Shown here: positions 8,909 through 17,735 of the stretch, piece by piece
Numbering within the stretch: position 1 is the stretch's first letter
How the letters are laid out: each line of letters begins with the position of its first letter
NCBI GenBank assembly: GCA_002506535.1
Contig: DAXT01000025.1
Span: 62,001-126,000 of the forward strand
Length of the DNA: 64,000 bases
Direction: 5' to 3'
Source of the DNA: Methanothrix harundinacea
GTDB taxonomy: Archaea > Halobacteriota > Methanosarcinia > Methanotrichales > Methanotrichaceae
Notes under the pieces: generated by a model
What the model saw: only the letters and a program-made list of their open reading frames with translations
Told to the model about the DNA's origin: nothing
Databases searched by the model: none
Made by a program: the position numbers and the translations under genes

Positions 8909-9736
8909 ATGTCAAGACATTCTCTGAGAAGTGGCTCAAATATAGGACCATGCTCAATTATAAAGCGAGCATATAATTACTCTGCCATGAGATTCCGATA
9001 TCTGAAGTATCTGGCGATCGGATCGAGGGTCTCGGAGAATGAATGGGCAACGCGACATCTCCGCGAAGCGGGCCGAAGCCGTGACGACTGGGGCAAAGGG
9101 TGCGATGACTGGATTGAAGGTTACTGGAACTCGCAGAGCCATCCTCACCGCTCATTTTTAGTGGACGCCATATCCAAATTCGATCCATCGAGCATTCTCG
9201 AAATTGGGTGCAACTGCGGCCCAAACCTTTACCTGCTTGCCAAGAGATTTCCCGATGCAAAGATCGTTGGAGTCGACATCAATCCTGAGGCGATCCGAAG
9301 AGGCGAAGAGTGGCTCAAACAAGAAGGGATCTCGAATGTAACGCTGCTGGTGGGCAGATCTGATGACCTCGGACGGTTCCAGGATAAGAGCTTCGACGTA
9401 GTTTTTACCGATGCTGTGCTGATATATGTCGGTCCAGATAAAATCCGGCGAGCCATCAGCGAGATGCTTCGCGTCGCGTCGAAAGCATTGGTTCTAATCG
9501 AGTGGTACAACTTCGATTCTAATAAGATAGACAAGGACGGCCTCGGAGTATATCATAAAGGCCTCTGGAAAAGAGACTATACAGCCTTATTGAGGCAATT
9601 CGTCGATGAAGGCCAGATTACTGTCAACAAAATTACAGATAATTTGTGGCCTAACGCAAACTGGTACCAGGTGGGAGCCGTAGTTGAAGTTCTCATTGAG
9701 GGAGTAATAAACAAACGCAAGGATATGAATAAATGA
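8909..9736 (+). CDS. class I SAM-dependent methyltransferase
   Basis: This protein of about 275 residues has a methyltransferase motif I (ILEIGCNCGPNLYLLA), followed by KIVGVDINPEAI, whose acidic residue binds the SAM ribose, and SFDVVFTDAVLIYV as motif IV. The ATG at 8909 is chosen because AGGA precedes it by six bases; a GTG at 8894 overlaps the preceding gene and an ATG at 8987 would shorten the N-terminus. It probably methylates a sugar or glycan. It sits eight bases after the aminotransferase and overlaps the following glycosyltransferase by ATGA. Confidence 0.78.
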   Translation: MSRHSLRSGSNIGPCSIIKRAYNYSAMRFRYLKYLAIGSRVSENEWATRHLREAGRSRDDWGKGCDDWIEGYWNSQSHPHRSFLVDAISKFDPSSILEIGCNCGPNLYLLAKRFPDAKIVGVDINPEAIRRGEEWLKQEGISNVTLLVGRSDDLGRFQDKSFDVVFTDAVLIYVGPDKIRRAISEMLRVASKALVLIEWYNFDSNKIDKDGLGVYHKGLWKRDYTALLRQFVDEGQITVNKITDNLWPNANWYQVGAVVEVLIEGVINKRKDMNK

Positions 9737-11046
9737 AGAAAGTTCTCATCATAGCAGATCTATTCCACGCATCGCCCCGGATACCTGGATTGGCGAAATA
9801 CCTTCCCGAATTTGGATGGATGCCGGTCATCTTGACCACCCATATCGGGGAGAATCCAGCATCCAGCTTCGGACCGCCAGACGATTTCAGAAGTAAATTC
9901 GAAGTCACTGAGACAGACTCGACCCCACCATTACGATCTTTGAGATCAATTATAGGAGTTGATCCTGGCGCAAATGCAGGGGTTAAAATAAAAAATAAAT
10001 TTAATATTAAATCTGATAGAAATCTGATGTATTCGTCTCTCAGCTGGTTGTATCGAAGTGGAGAAGCCATCGTCAATTACCCAGATCCGGAAAAAGGCTG
10101 GAGACCTTTCGCCGTTGAGGCGGGGGAGAGGCTTCTAAAAAATGGTGACATAGAGGCTATGATCAGCAGTTCATCGCCGGTTACAAGCCACATTATAGCC
10201 AAGGATTTGAAGAACAAGTATCAAACGCCATGGTTGGCCGATCTCAGGGACCTCTGGTCACAGAACCACAATTACCATTACGGACCTATAAGAAACTTCT
10301 TTGACAGAAGATTAGAGCTGAATACTCTGAAGACGGCAGACGCCTTGGTAACCGTTTCGTCGATTTGTGCCGACGAGTTGAGAAGATTGCATAGAAGAGA
10401 TGCGTATACAATAACTAATGGTTTCGATCCAGATAAAATCAATTCGAGAAAGATCGGTTTGACGTCGAAGTTCACGGTTACCTATACCGGTCAAATTTAC
10501 ACGGGGAAGCAGGATACATCGATATTTTGCAAAGCTTTACGGGATTTGATCTTGGATGAAACAGTAGATCCAAAGGATGTTGAAGTCAGGTTCTATGGCC
10601 CCTACAATGAATCACTAGCTAGAGACATCGAAGAATATGATCTGCAGGACATCATAAATCAACATGGAATAATACCACGTGACCGTTCTTTTCAAAAGCA
10701 AGCTGAATCTCAGGTATTGCTTTTGTTTAATTGGGAACAGATCCGGGGAGAGGATGACGAAAAGGGCGTATATCCACTAAAAATATTTGAATATTTGGCG
10801 GCGCAACGGCCGATAATCGCCACTGGCGGTTCTGGTGGAGATGTGGTGGAAAGAATGCTCAACGAAACGGGGGCGGGAATGTATGCTCCGTCAGTTGAAG
10901 ATGCAAAAGGCTCCCTTAAAGGGTTATATCATGAGTATAAACAAACTAATAAAATCAGATATACCAATAATATAAAACAAATCGATAAATACAGCTATAG
11001 GACTATGGCAAAGAGATTTGCTGAGATTCTTGATAGTTTAGCATGA
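9733..11046 (+). CDS. glycosyltransferase (GT4-like, GT-B fold)
   Basis: The 437-residue product starts MKKVLIIADLFHASPRIPGLAKYL and resembles GT-B glycosyltransferases with a glycosyltransferase 4-like N-terminal domain. It has PWLADLRDLWSQN, ADALVTVSSICADELRR, TITNGFDPDK and a C-terminal GVYPLKIFEYLAAQRPIIATGG that corresponds to the donor-site glutamate motif. It overlaps the upstream methyltransferase by four bases. Codon use becomes markedly AT-rich from here to about 11700, unlike the high-GC flanks, which suggests recent acquisition. Substrate is unknown. Confidence 0.82.
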   Translation: MKKVLIIADLFHASPRIPGLAKYLPEFGWMPVILTTHIGENPASSFGPPDDFRSKFEVTETDSTPPLRSLRSIIGVDPGANAGVKIKNKFNIKSDRNLMYSSLSWLYRSGEAIVNYPDPEKGWRPFAVEAGERLLKNGDIEAMISSSSPVTSHIIAKDLKNKYQTPWLADLRDLWSQNHNYHYGPIRNFFDRRLELNTLKTADALVTVSSICADELRRLHRRDAYTITNGFDPDKINSRKIGLTSKFTVTYTGQIYTGKQDTSIFCKALRDLILDETVDPKDVEVRFYGPYNESLARDIEEYDLQDIINQHGIIPRDRSFQKQAESQVLLLFNWEQIRGEDDEKGVYPLKIFEYLAAQRPIIATGGSGGDVVERMLNETGAGMYAPSVEDAKGSLKGLYHEYKQTNKIRYTNNIKQIDKYSYRTMAKRFAEILDSLA

Positions 11047-11061
11047 AATGAGGTATGGGAA

Positions 11062-11695
11062 ATGACAAAAAAACTCGGAACGCAACTCCCAAAGAGTTGT
11101 TACTACGAAAACTATGATGTCATGGGATTTATTTCTTATTTTTACCAAATAGATTCAGTCATTAAAACAAAACCAAAGACAATTCTGGAAGTGGGCGTAG
11201 GAAACAACGTAGTTTCAAATTATTTAGATCAATTCGGATTTAATATTATCACGTGTGATTTCAATGAAAATCTTAGCCCAGATTGTTTGGCAGACATTAG
11301 ACATCTTCCCTTTAGAAATAGTAGATTTGATGTGGTATTTTCGTGCGAAGTCTTGGAGCACATTCCTTTCAAAGATCTTCCAAAGGCTTTATCTGAATTA
11401 AGAAGAGTCTCTAAAAAATATGTAATAATATCGATTCCATATTCTTGTTTTTTTTACGGACTTTAACTTTATTATTAACGTGCCTTTCTTTTACAAACAA
11501 TTTCATTTCGCACTATGTATCCCATTTTTTATCCATGAATACAAGAAGACGCATGAGCATTATTGGGAGATGGGTTGTAAAAACTACTCTAAAAATATTA
11601 TTAAAAATATATTAAGCGAACATTTTACAATCTTAACAGAATTTCAACCAATTTTAAATCCTTATCATTATTTCTTTGTATTGAAGATAAAATAG
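11062..11695 (+). pseudogene. class I SAM methyltransferase split by a frameshift in a T8 run
   Basis: The first part (11062-11466, 134 residues) has a SAM-binding motif (ILEVGVGNNVVSNYL), DFNENLSPDCLADIRHLPF and FDVVFSCEVLEHI, then stops soon after IPYSCFF. The continuation is in the next frame and includes KTHEHYWEMGCKNYS to a stop at 11695, a segment expected in the C-terminal half of such methyltransferases. The frames meet at eight T residues (11448-11455); removing one T gives a continuous protein of about 210 residues. It could be a true pseudogene, a slippage site or an assembly error. The region is strikingly AT-rich. The intact form would presumably modify a glycan. Confidence 0.72.
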
Positions 11696-11819
11696 TGTGT
11701 GGAGTATACACGCATCAAATCTTAATGCATTGGTCATCGGTTAAGGATCGGTTTAAATAGTCTCGCTGATTTTTAATGCCTCTTCCATTATACTTGCGAT
11801 AGCATAACTTTATTAACAA

Positions 11820-13157
11820 CCTGTAGCTACTATAGAACCGGCTTTCCGCATCAACCCTCCAATCCGTAGTATTTTTCACAATCCTTTCCCAACAATCGGA
11901 TAATCCTAACAAGATTATCATTCAGATTCGCTATCTTTAGATGCATTTCACCATTAATCCAAACTATAACTTCAGCTACTCCCATGAACAGAAATGCTAT
12001 CCACTTGAACGTTGGTTTTTGGTTTTGCTTCTTTAGCTGGTTAGGCACGGTCTCTCCCGTCTCCCGGATCCGTTTTCTGATCAGCCACTCCGGGATAGAA
12101 TATATCATGAGCGTCAAGACCATTATCATGGCAAGAGCTTCAATCCGCTCTTCTTTCTTGAGATAGACCTCCGCCACGCGGAAGCTCTTATCTTTGAGGA
12201 ATCTGAACCCCCTCTCAACTTCTTGTTGCCCTTTATAGTTGCTTAAAATGGTATCAGGATCTATATTGAGGTCATTTGAGGCTAAAATGAACATTCCAAG
12301 CTTTGATTTCTCTTTTAATACCTCATCATAATCCAATTCTATCCCAGCATCGATTAGATAGACCTCGATAAGTTTTTCTCCGTTCTTAGGCCGACGCCTT
12401 TTCTTTTCCACCTTCTTGACGACCGATTTTACCGATAAATCCTTGAATCTGTGTAACGGAAGCTTAGCGATCCATAATTCAGCTTCTTTTATTGCATCCG
12501 CCTCACATGCGAACTCGCGACGCTTCAGTTTTACGAGGTCTTTCTCCGCTTGCCGATCTTCTTTTTCGAGACGTTTTTCAAAGGTCTTTTCCATCCTCGC
12601 CTGCATCGGCTCAGACTGATAAACTACCAACTTTTGATTTATATCTTCATAGTTAGAGGTTGTCGAGAAGCACTTGTACCTGGGATCGAAACATTCGACC
12701 ATATCAAGATCGCTATCAATCAGCCGTTTGCACTCGTTCAGTGTTGCAGGTACGCGAGTTATCCAGAGCGTTTCAGTTCCTAACTGACGGATATTTTTCT
12801 CGCTGTAGACCGCACTATCTGCTATGTAATAGGCGGCATCGTCCAGATGTAGCCCGCCCTTGATCTTCAGGAACGACTCCATGATCGTGTCTTTATCTGA
12901 CGCATTGCCGGAATATGGGCCTTGGCAAAAAGAGGTATGCTGTCCTGGTTTGTCACCAATCCCAGGACGAACTGCTTCAGGTCCATCCGGCCGTCTTTGG
13001 AATGGCCAAGGGTTATCTCGATAGCGTTTCGACCGCTTGGTCCCTCGTAATCGCCCTGGACGCTGAAGCTCGTAGTATCGGCATGAAGCCGTTGAACTCC
13101 GAGATCCAGCTGGCTCATGACCTTCAGGGAAATATCGTTGAAGAGGTCTGAGATCAA
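11820..13157 (-). mobile_element. degenerate IS1634-like insertion sequence, 5'-truncated transposase
   Basis: Two minus-strand reading frames encode parts of one DDE transposase. 12867-13157 carries LHADTTSFSVQGDY with the first catalytic aspartate. 11851-12882 carries YYIADSAVYSEKN with the second, and YKGQQEVERGFRFLKDKS with the glutamate. They are joined by a frameshift near 12913-12916, where two extra bases in an ATAT sequence break the expected AKAHSGNASDKDTI reading. The N-terminal hundred or so residues are missing: an in-frame stop lies directly upstream of 13157, exactly where the flippase gene ends. No intact terminal repeats are visible; the 3' end near 11820 is a guess. The element is inactive. 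Confidence 0.75.
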
Positions 13158-14596
13158 CTAAGGGAATCTCGCAGAAAATTTATCTCTTTTTTTGAGAAGC
13201 CCTTTAGGCCGATCATGCAGAAGAAATACACCGCCGAACCGACGCCTACGGAAATCAAGATCTCGACAGATCCCACCGGATCAAGCCTCCATACCACAAG
13301 GGCCATGATAACTGAGGATACCACGCTCTTTGCGATGAAGTTGATATCGATTTTATAATGCATCTTCTTGAAGCTGATCCTGCCGATCATAAAGGCATGG
13401 AATATAAAAGTAGCCAGGGTGGCTATGGCAGCGCCCATGATACCCATAATCGGAACTAATATAATATTTAATATTAAATTTATTATAGCTGACGCCCCAA
13501 ATAAGGCGCCCACCAGCTTCGTCTCCTTGAACATATTTAATATATGGGTGTTGATGAAGCTCGAATAGTATAATAAGTTCGCCAGGGCCACGACGGAGAT
13601 GATGGCACCCCCCCCAACGAACTCGGATGTGGTCAACGTCATCAATAGAGATCCTGAGAGGATGGTGAGCCCAAAGAGAGACGGTATCGCAAACATAAGA
13701 AAGAACTTGAGCGAATATTCGATGTAGGTCTTCAGCCCTAGAATATCATCATTTTCATAGCATTTTACCATAGCGGGAAATAGAGTGCCCGACAGTGGCG
13801 CATAAAATAACGCCAGAATTGCCCCGATGCCGTAAGAGGCAGAGTATATCCCGACAGCTTCAGCCCCCATGAAGTATCCGATGACGTACCTATCTCCGAG
13901 ATTTACAAACCAGTATGACAACGCTGTCGGCAAAAGCGGTAGGGTGTAGGGCAGATAGGACCTTACGTCTGAGGGATGAGGCGCAGAAATCCCGATATCC
14001 TTTCCGATCCAGAGGGCGGCGATGACGGTGGTAGAAGCTCTGGCGATGATTAATGAGATGATGGCTCCAGAGAGCCCATAGCCCGATAATACGAAGTAAG
14101 TGATCAATACGATCTCACAGGCCGTCTGAGAGATCATAAAGGCAGAATACCTCTTTATCTGCTGAAATCCCGTGAAATACTCCACCATTATCTGGTCTAT
14201 GGCGGCCAATAGTATCAATATTGACGAAATTTTAATATAAACCGCCGCCTCCGTGCCGCCAAATACGGCCCCGGCAAGGCTCTCGGAGAAGAGGAAGAGC
14301 AAAACCGATAATATGAGCGAGATCAAAGAGGTGGTCAGGAAGATGGATGATACATGCCTGCTGACGACGTGCCTATCCTTCTCTGAAGCCAAGAAGCGGG
14401 TGATGGCGTATCCAAGTCCCAGGGTGCATAAGGGAGCGAGGAGTGAGACCGTCACGAGAATCTGAGACCAGACCCCAAAGGCGTCTGCTCCCAGGCTCTT
14501 TGTCAAGATGGGAATCAGAATTAGACCGCGGAGATTGATGATGGCGCTGGTGACGCCCACCAGGCTGACCCTCTGCGCAAATAATTTATATGACAT
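13154..14596 (-). CDS. Wzx-type polysaccharide flippase (MATE/MOP superfamily)
   Basis: The 480-residue hydrophobic protein has about a dozen predicted membrane helices and the N-terminal pattern of oligosaccharide flippases (LRGLILIPILTKSLGADAFGVWSQI). Members move lipid-linked glycans across the cytoplasmic membrane, so this is the probable export step for the glycan made by the surrounding enzymes. The stop codon at 13154-13156 lies exactly at the edge of the IS remnant, so the last few residues may have been altered by the insertion. Overall length is normal for the family. It follows the minus-strand epimerase by 37 bases, a likely two-gene unit. Confidence 0.88.
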   Translation of the reverse strand: MSYKLFAQRVSLVGVTSAIINLRGLILIPILTKSLGADAFGVWSQILVTVSLLAPLCTLGLGYAITRFLASEKDRHVVSRHVSSIFLTTSLISLILSVLLFLFSESLAGAVFGGTEAAVYIKISSILILLAAIDQIMVEYFTGFQQIKRYSAFMISQTACEIVLITYFVLSGYGLSGAIISLIIARASTTVIAALWIGKDIGISAPHPSDVRSYLPYTLPLLPTALSYWFVNLGDRYVIGYFMGAEAVGIYSASYGIGAILALFYAPLSGTLFPAMVKCYENDDILGLKTYIEYSLKFFLMFAIPSLFGLTILSGSLLMTLTTSEFVGGGAIISVVALANLLYYSSFINTHILNMFKETKLVGALFGASAIINLILNIILVPIMGIMGAAIATLATFIFHAFMIGRISFKKMHYKIDINFIAKSVVSSVIMALVVWRLDPVGSVEILISVGVGSAVYFFCMIGLKGFSKKEINFLRDSLS

Positions 14597-14633
14597 TTAT
14601 TTTATAGCATCCATTGCATCAATTGTTGAGGTT

Positions 14634-15560
14634 CTAATCCAACAGCATCTTCTCCAGTCCCTCTCTAAAGCTATACCGCGGCTTATACCCGAGAAGCTCT
14701 TTCGCGAGCGATATGTCCGCAAGAGAGTGGCGGACATCGCCAAGTCTTGGTTCAGAGTATATCGGTTCGATCTCCGACTTTAGGATTTCCTTCAGGTCGT
14801 CGATAAGTCGGTTCAACGTCACCGGTTCTCCGCTACCGATGTTGATCGACTCTCCTGAAGCTCTCGGTACCTCGCACGCTAAAACGTTAGCTATGACTAC
14901 GTTTTCCACATAGATGAAGTCCCGGGACTGCTCGCCGTCCCCATATATCTCGGGCCTCTCGCCTGTTCTGATCGCCTCGACGAACTTGGGTATCACCGCA
15001 GCATACTGGGATTTGGGGCTCTGCCCCGGTCCGAATACGTTGAAATACCGGAGCGAGATGGTCTCCAGCCCATAGATGTCATAGAATACTTTGCAGTAAA
15101 ATTCTCCCGCCAGTTTCGTTACAGCGTAAGGGCTCCTGGGATCTGGCTGGAAAGTCTCGACCTTCGGCAGTGTCGGAGAATCGCCGTATACTGAAGACGA
15201 TGAAGCGGATACGACCCGTCTAACGCCGCAATCCCTGGCGGCGACGAGGACGTTAAGAGTTCCTTCGACGTTGTTCCTGTTTGAAGTTATCGGATCCTCC
15301 ACCGACCTCTGGACGGAGGGGAGGGCCGCCTGGTGGAGGACGTAATCGCCGCCTTCGAAGGCCCCTCTCAGAGCTTCGAGGTTTGATATATCTTCTTGTA
15401 TAAATATGACATTATCCATTATATCAATTATATTCTCTATTTCTCCCGTGCACAAATTGTCTACAACAACGACCTCATTCTCGTAACAGAGAGCACGGGC
15501 GAGGTTGGAGCCTATGAAACCCGCACCGCCTGTGATTATAATTTTTTTACTTCTAAACAA
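14634..15560 (-). CDS. extended SDR UDP-sugar 4-epimerase (WbpP/GalE-like)
   Basis: The 308-residue protein has GGAGFIGSNL for NAD binding, SASSSSVYGDS for the catalytic serine region and SPYAVTKLAGE for YxxxK, with YGDGEQSRDFIYV in the substrate domain. This pattern is common in UDP-GlcNAc/UDP-Glc C4 epimerases. The start is a TTG at 15560 supported by an AAGGGGG Shine-Dalgarno seven bases upstream; no ATG lies nearby. It is the first gene of a minus-strand unit with the flippase. It could provide UDP-GalNAc or UDP-galactose for the glycan. Specificity is inferred only. Confidence 0.83.
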   Translation of the reverse strand: MFRSKKIIITGGAGFIGSNLARALCYENEVVVVDNLCTGEIENIIDIMDNVIFIQEDISNLEALRGAFEGGDYVLHQAALPSVQRSVEDPITSNRNNVEGTLNVLVAARDCGVRRVVSASSSSVYGDSPTLPKVETFQPDPRSPYAVTKLAGEFYCKVFYDIYGLETISLRYFNVFGPGQSPKSQYAAVIPKFVEAIRTGERPEIYGDGEQSRDFIYVENVVIANVLACEVPRASGESINIGSGEPVTLNRLIDDLKEILKSEIEPIYSEPRLGDVRHSLADISLAKELLGYKPRYSFREGLEKMLLD

Positions 15561-15639
15561 TATTTATCCCCCTTTAACCAACCAGAACTATCAAGACGAG
15601 ATCGACGTCAGACGCAACGACTTCATCAATCTTACAACC

Positions 15640-15653
15640 CCATATTAATATGG
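15640..15653. repeat. perfect 14-bp palindrome in intergenic region
   Basis: CCATATTAATATGG is a perfect dyad lying 80 bases upstream of the minus-strand epimerase, in the 300-base gene-free stretch between 15561 and 15859. Its position would suit an operator. Such an AT-rich palindrome may also arise by chance, and no regulator gene is adjacent. Confidence 0.3.
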
Positions 15654-15717
15654 CGGTCTAGTTGAGCCAATTTGTCGGTTTGCTGATGTTATGAATGAGG
15701 CTATATTTCATATAAAA

Positions 15718-15759
15718 CGGATCTTATAAACGAATATTTTCGTATCAAAAGAAGATCCG
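15718..15759. repeat. nested inverted repeat (two-level hairpin)
   Basis: Outer arms CGGATCTT (15718-15725) and AAGATCCG (15752-15759) enclose an inner hairpin of ACGAA (15730-15734) and TTCGT (15739-15743) around TATT. It sits about 100 bases beyond the stop of a possible TnpB-like remnant (15860). IS200/IS605-type elements carry subterminal hairpins in such positions. It could instead be a terminator or regulatory structure for the divergent genes on either side. The rest of 15561-15859 is AT-rich and shows no other gene. Confidence 0.45.
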
Positions 15760-15859
15760 CTGAAGATATCTATCAAGCCAGGATAATTTTGCACAATTGA
15801 CATAACCCCTTCGTTTCGATCGTTTTAATTTATTGGAATTATTATCCACATTCACGAAA

Positions 15860-15988
15860 TTAAGTGCATCGCCCAGCGGGGAAAAATGTATAATCTTCAC
15901 CGTGATCTTTGCCGTAAGAGCAGGTCAGAACAGCCAGCCCACTTCTTTCTTTGCGGATGGCAGCATTGAATGCAAGGTTATGGTCGGC
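15860..15988 (-). pseudogene. possible C-terminal remnant of a TnpB/OrfB-type protein
   Basis: Minus-strand codons read ADHNLAFNAAIRK, then an aliphatic segment, CSYGKDHGEDYTFFPAG and a stop at 15860. The order DHN-x-A-x-NAA-I followed by a short tail resembles the end of IS200/IS605 TnpB proteins (DRDHNAAINI), with a small internal insertion. The upstream part, including the zinc-finger cysteines and RuvC motifs, is absent: the reading frame runs into the 5' end of the aminotransferase at 16005. The match is short and read by eye, so it may be coincidental. The nested inverted repeat nearby gives some support. Confidence 0.35.
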
Positions 15989-16004
15989 TGTTGAGGTCGA
16001 TTTG

Positions 16005-17066
16005 ATGATTCCCGTAGCAAAACCGATACTTTCCGGCGAGGAGATAGAAGGGATCAGGGCGGTTCTCGATAGTGGAATCCTCGCCCAGGGAGACGTAGTG
16101 GCCGAGTTCGAAGATAGGTTCGTCGAGTACGTGAACACATCCCACGGGATCGCGACGAACAGCGGTACCTCCGCTCTTCACGCCGCCCTCGCAGCCCTGG
16201 ATGTAGGCGAGGGCGACGAGGTTATAACAACCCCATTTACCTTTATCGCGACGGCGACGAGCATCCTGATGCAGAGGGCGCGGCCGGTCTTCTGCGACAT
16301 AGATCCGCAGACTTACAACATCGACCCCGACCTCATCGCGGAGAAGGTGACGGAGAAGACTACGGCGATCGTCGTGGTCCACCTCTACGGCCTTCCCTGC
16401 GATATGAGGCCGATCATGGAGATAGCCCGGGATAAGGGGCTGAAGGTGGTCGAGGACGCATGCCAAGCCCACGGCGCCGAATATCACGGCCAGAAGGTCG
16501 GGTCCATCGGAGACGCCGGCGTCTTCAGCTTCTACCCCACCAAGAACATGACGACCGGCGAGGGGGGGATGATCACCACCTCTGACCCTGAGCTGGCAGA
16601 GAGGGCTCGGATATTCAGGAATCACGGCCAGAGCAAAAGGTACGTCCACAAGGTTCTGGGCTACAACTACAGGATGACGAATATCGCTGCAGCCATCGGG
16701 CTATCCCAGCTAAAGCACCTCGACGAGTTCAACGCCAGACGGAGGGAGAACGCCGGCTATTACGACAAGAACCTGGAATTAAAGACGCCCTTCGTCCCTG
16801 AAGGGAGAAAGCACGTCTACCACCAGTATACCATCGAGGTGGATGATAGAGACGGTTTCATCAAGCACCTCGAAAAGAACGGCGTCGGCTACGGAATCCA
16901 CTACCCCGTACCAGCCCATAAACAGCCCCTGCTAAAAGATTATGGCGATCTGCACCTACCGAACGCCGAGGAGGCGAGCCGCAGGGTGGTATCGATCCCG
17001 GTCCACCCCGGCCTCACCGAAGAGGAGCGAGATCTGGTGGTTCAGACGGTGAACAGCTATGAATGA
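16005..17066 (+). CDS. DegT-family UDP-sugar aminotransferase (WbpE-like)
   Basis: This 353-residue PLP enzyme contains NSGTSALHAALAALDVGEGDEV, VEDACQAHGAEY and FSFYPTKNMTTGEGG, whose lysine is the predicted PLP attachment site. The ATG at 16005 is chosen because GAGGT at 15993-15997 lies seven bases upstream; an upstream extension to 15951 has no such support and overlaps the possible TnpB remnant. In Pseudomonas, WbpE aminates a 3-keto-UDP-GlcNAc uronate. The following genes here encode the matching N-acetyltransferase (overlapping), 3-dehydrogenase and 6-dehydrogenase, so the same reaction is likely. Confidence 0.87.
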   Translation: MIPVAKPILSGEEIEGIRAVLDSGILAQGDVVAEFEDRFVEYVNTSHGIATNSGTSALHAALAALDVGEGDEVITTPFTFIATATSILMQRARPVFCDIDPQTYNIDPDLIAEKVTEKTTAIVVVHLYGLPCDMRPIMEIARDKGLKVVEDACQAHGAEYHGQKVGSIGDAGVFSFYPTKNMTTGEGGMITTSDPELAERARIFRNHGQSKRYVHKVLGYNYRMTNIAAAIGLSQLKHLDEFNARRRENAGYYDKNLELKTPFVPEGRKHVYHQYTIEVDDRDGFIKHLEKNGVGYGIHYPVPAHKQPLLKDYGDLHLPNAEEASRRVVSIPVHPGLTEEERDLVVQTVNSYE

Positions 17067-17622
17067 GCCCCTCTATCTGGGAGAAGTCCGCCTGGGACGG
17101 GGATCCGTCGTCCAGGGCGGCGTGATCGTCGGCGCTGAAGGTGGGCTGACGGTCATCGGAGACGAAGCGACGATAAGAAGCGGATCCGTGATATACCCCT
17201 CCGTCAGGATCGGAAAAGGGTTCCGGACCGGCCACCACGTCCTGATCCGGGAGAATACCGCCATCGGAGACGACGTCCTAATCGGCACCAACTCCGTCGT
17301 CGACGGAAACTGCAAAATAGGGGACAGAGTCAGCGTCCAGACGAACGTCTACATCACCACCAACACCATAATCGAAGACGATGTCTTCATGGGACCCTGC
17401 TCTGTCACCTCCAATGACAGGTACATGGTCCTGGGGGCTGAGCTGATCGGCCCCAGGATCAAGAGGGGTGCCAGGATCGGGGCGAACGCGACGATACTGC
17501 CGGGAGTAGTCGTTGGTGAGGGCGCCATCGTTGGCGCCGGAGCGGTGGTCACAAGAGACGTGGGAGATGGGGTTACCGTCGTGGGAAATCCTGCGCGAAG
17601 CCTCGATTCAAAGTCTCGATGA
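17059..17622 (+). CDS. left-handed beta-helix N-acetyltransferase (WbpD-like)
   Basis: This 187-residue protein consists mostly of hexapeptide repeats of the [LIV]-G-x4 type (IGDEATI, IGKGFRT, IGDDVLI, IGTNSVV, IGDRVSV and others), which form a left-handed parallel beta-helix trimer that binds acetyl-CoA. The length and VFMGPCSVTSNDRYM segment suit the WbpD/WlbB group, which acetylates the 3-amino group of UDP-2-acetamido-3-amino uronate. It overlaps the aminotransferase by eight bases. About 110 bases of low coding potential separate it from the next gene. The assignment to the 3-amino substrate rests on context. Confidence 0.82.
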   Translation: MNEPLYLGEVRLGRGSVVQGGVIVGAEGGLTVIGDEATIRSGSVIYPSVRIGKGFRTGHHVLIRENTAIGDDVLIGTNSVVDGNCKIGDRVSVQTNVYITTNTIIEDDVFMGPCSVTSNDRYMVLGAELIGPRIKRGARIGANATILPGVVVGEGAIVGAGAVVTRDVGDGVTVVGNPARSLDSKSR

Positions 17623-17735
17623 GAAGAAGCGATCCCTTGCTTCGACGGCTCCGTCTAGAGAGGTCCACCGGCCCTTGTGGCTGAGAGGTCCAGGTATGAA
17701 CATCGACTCCGCGAACGCTATGGAGAGAGGACGGC

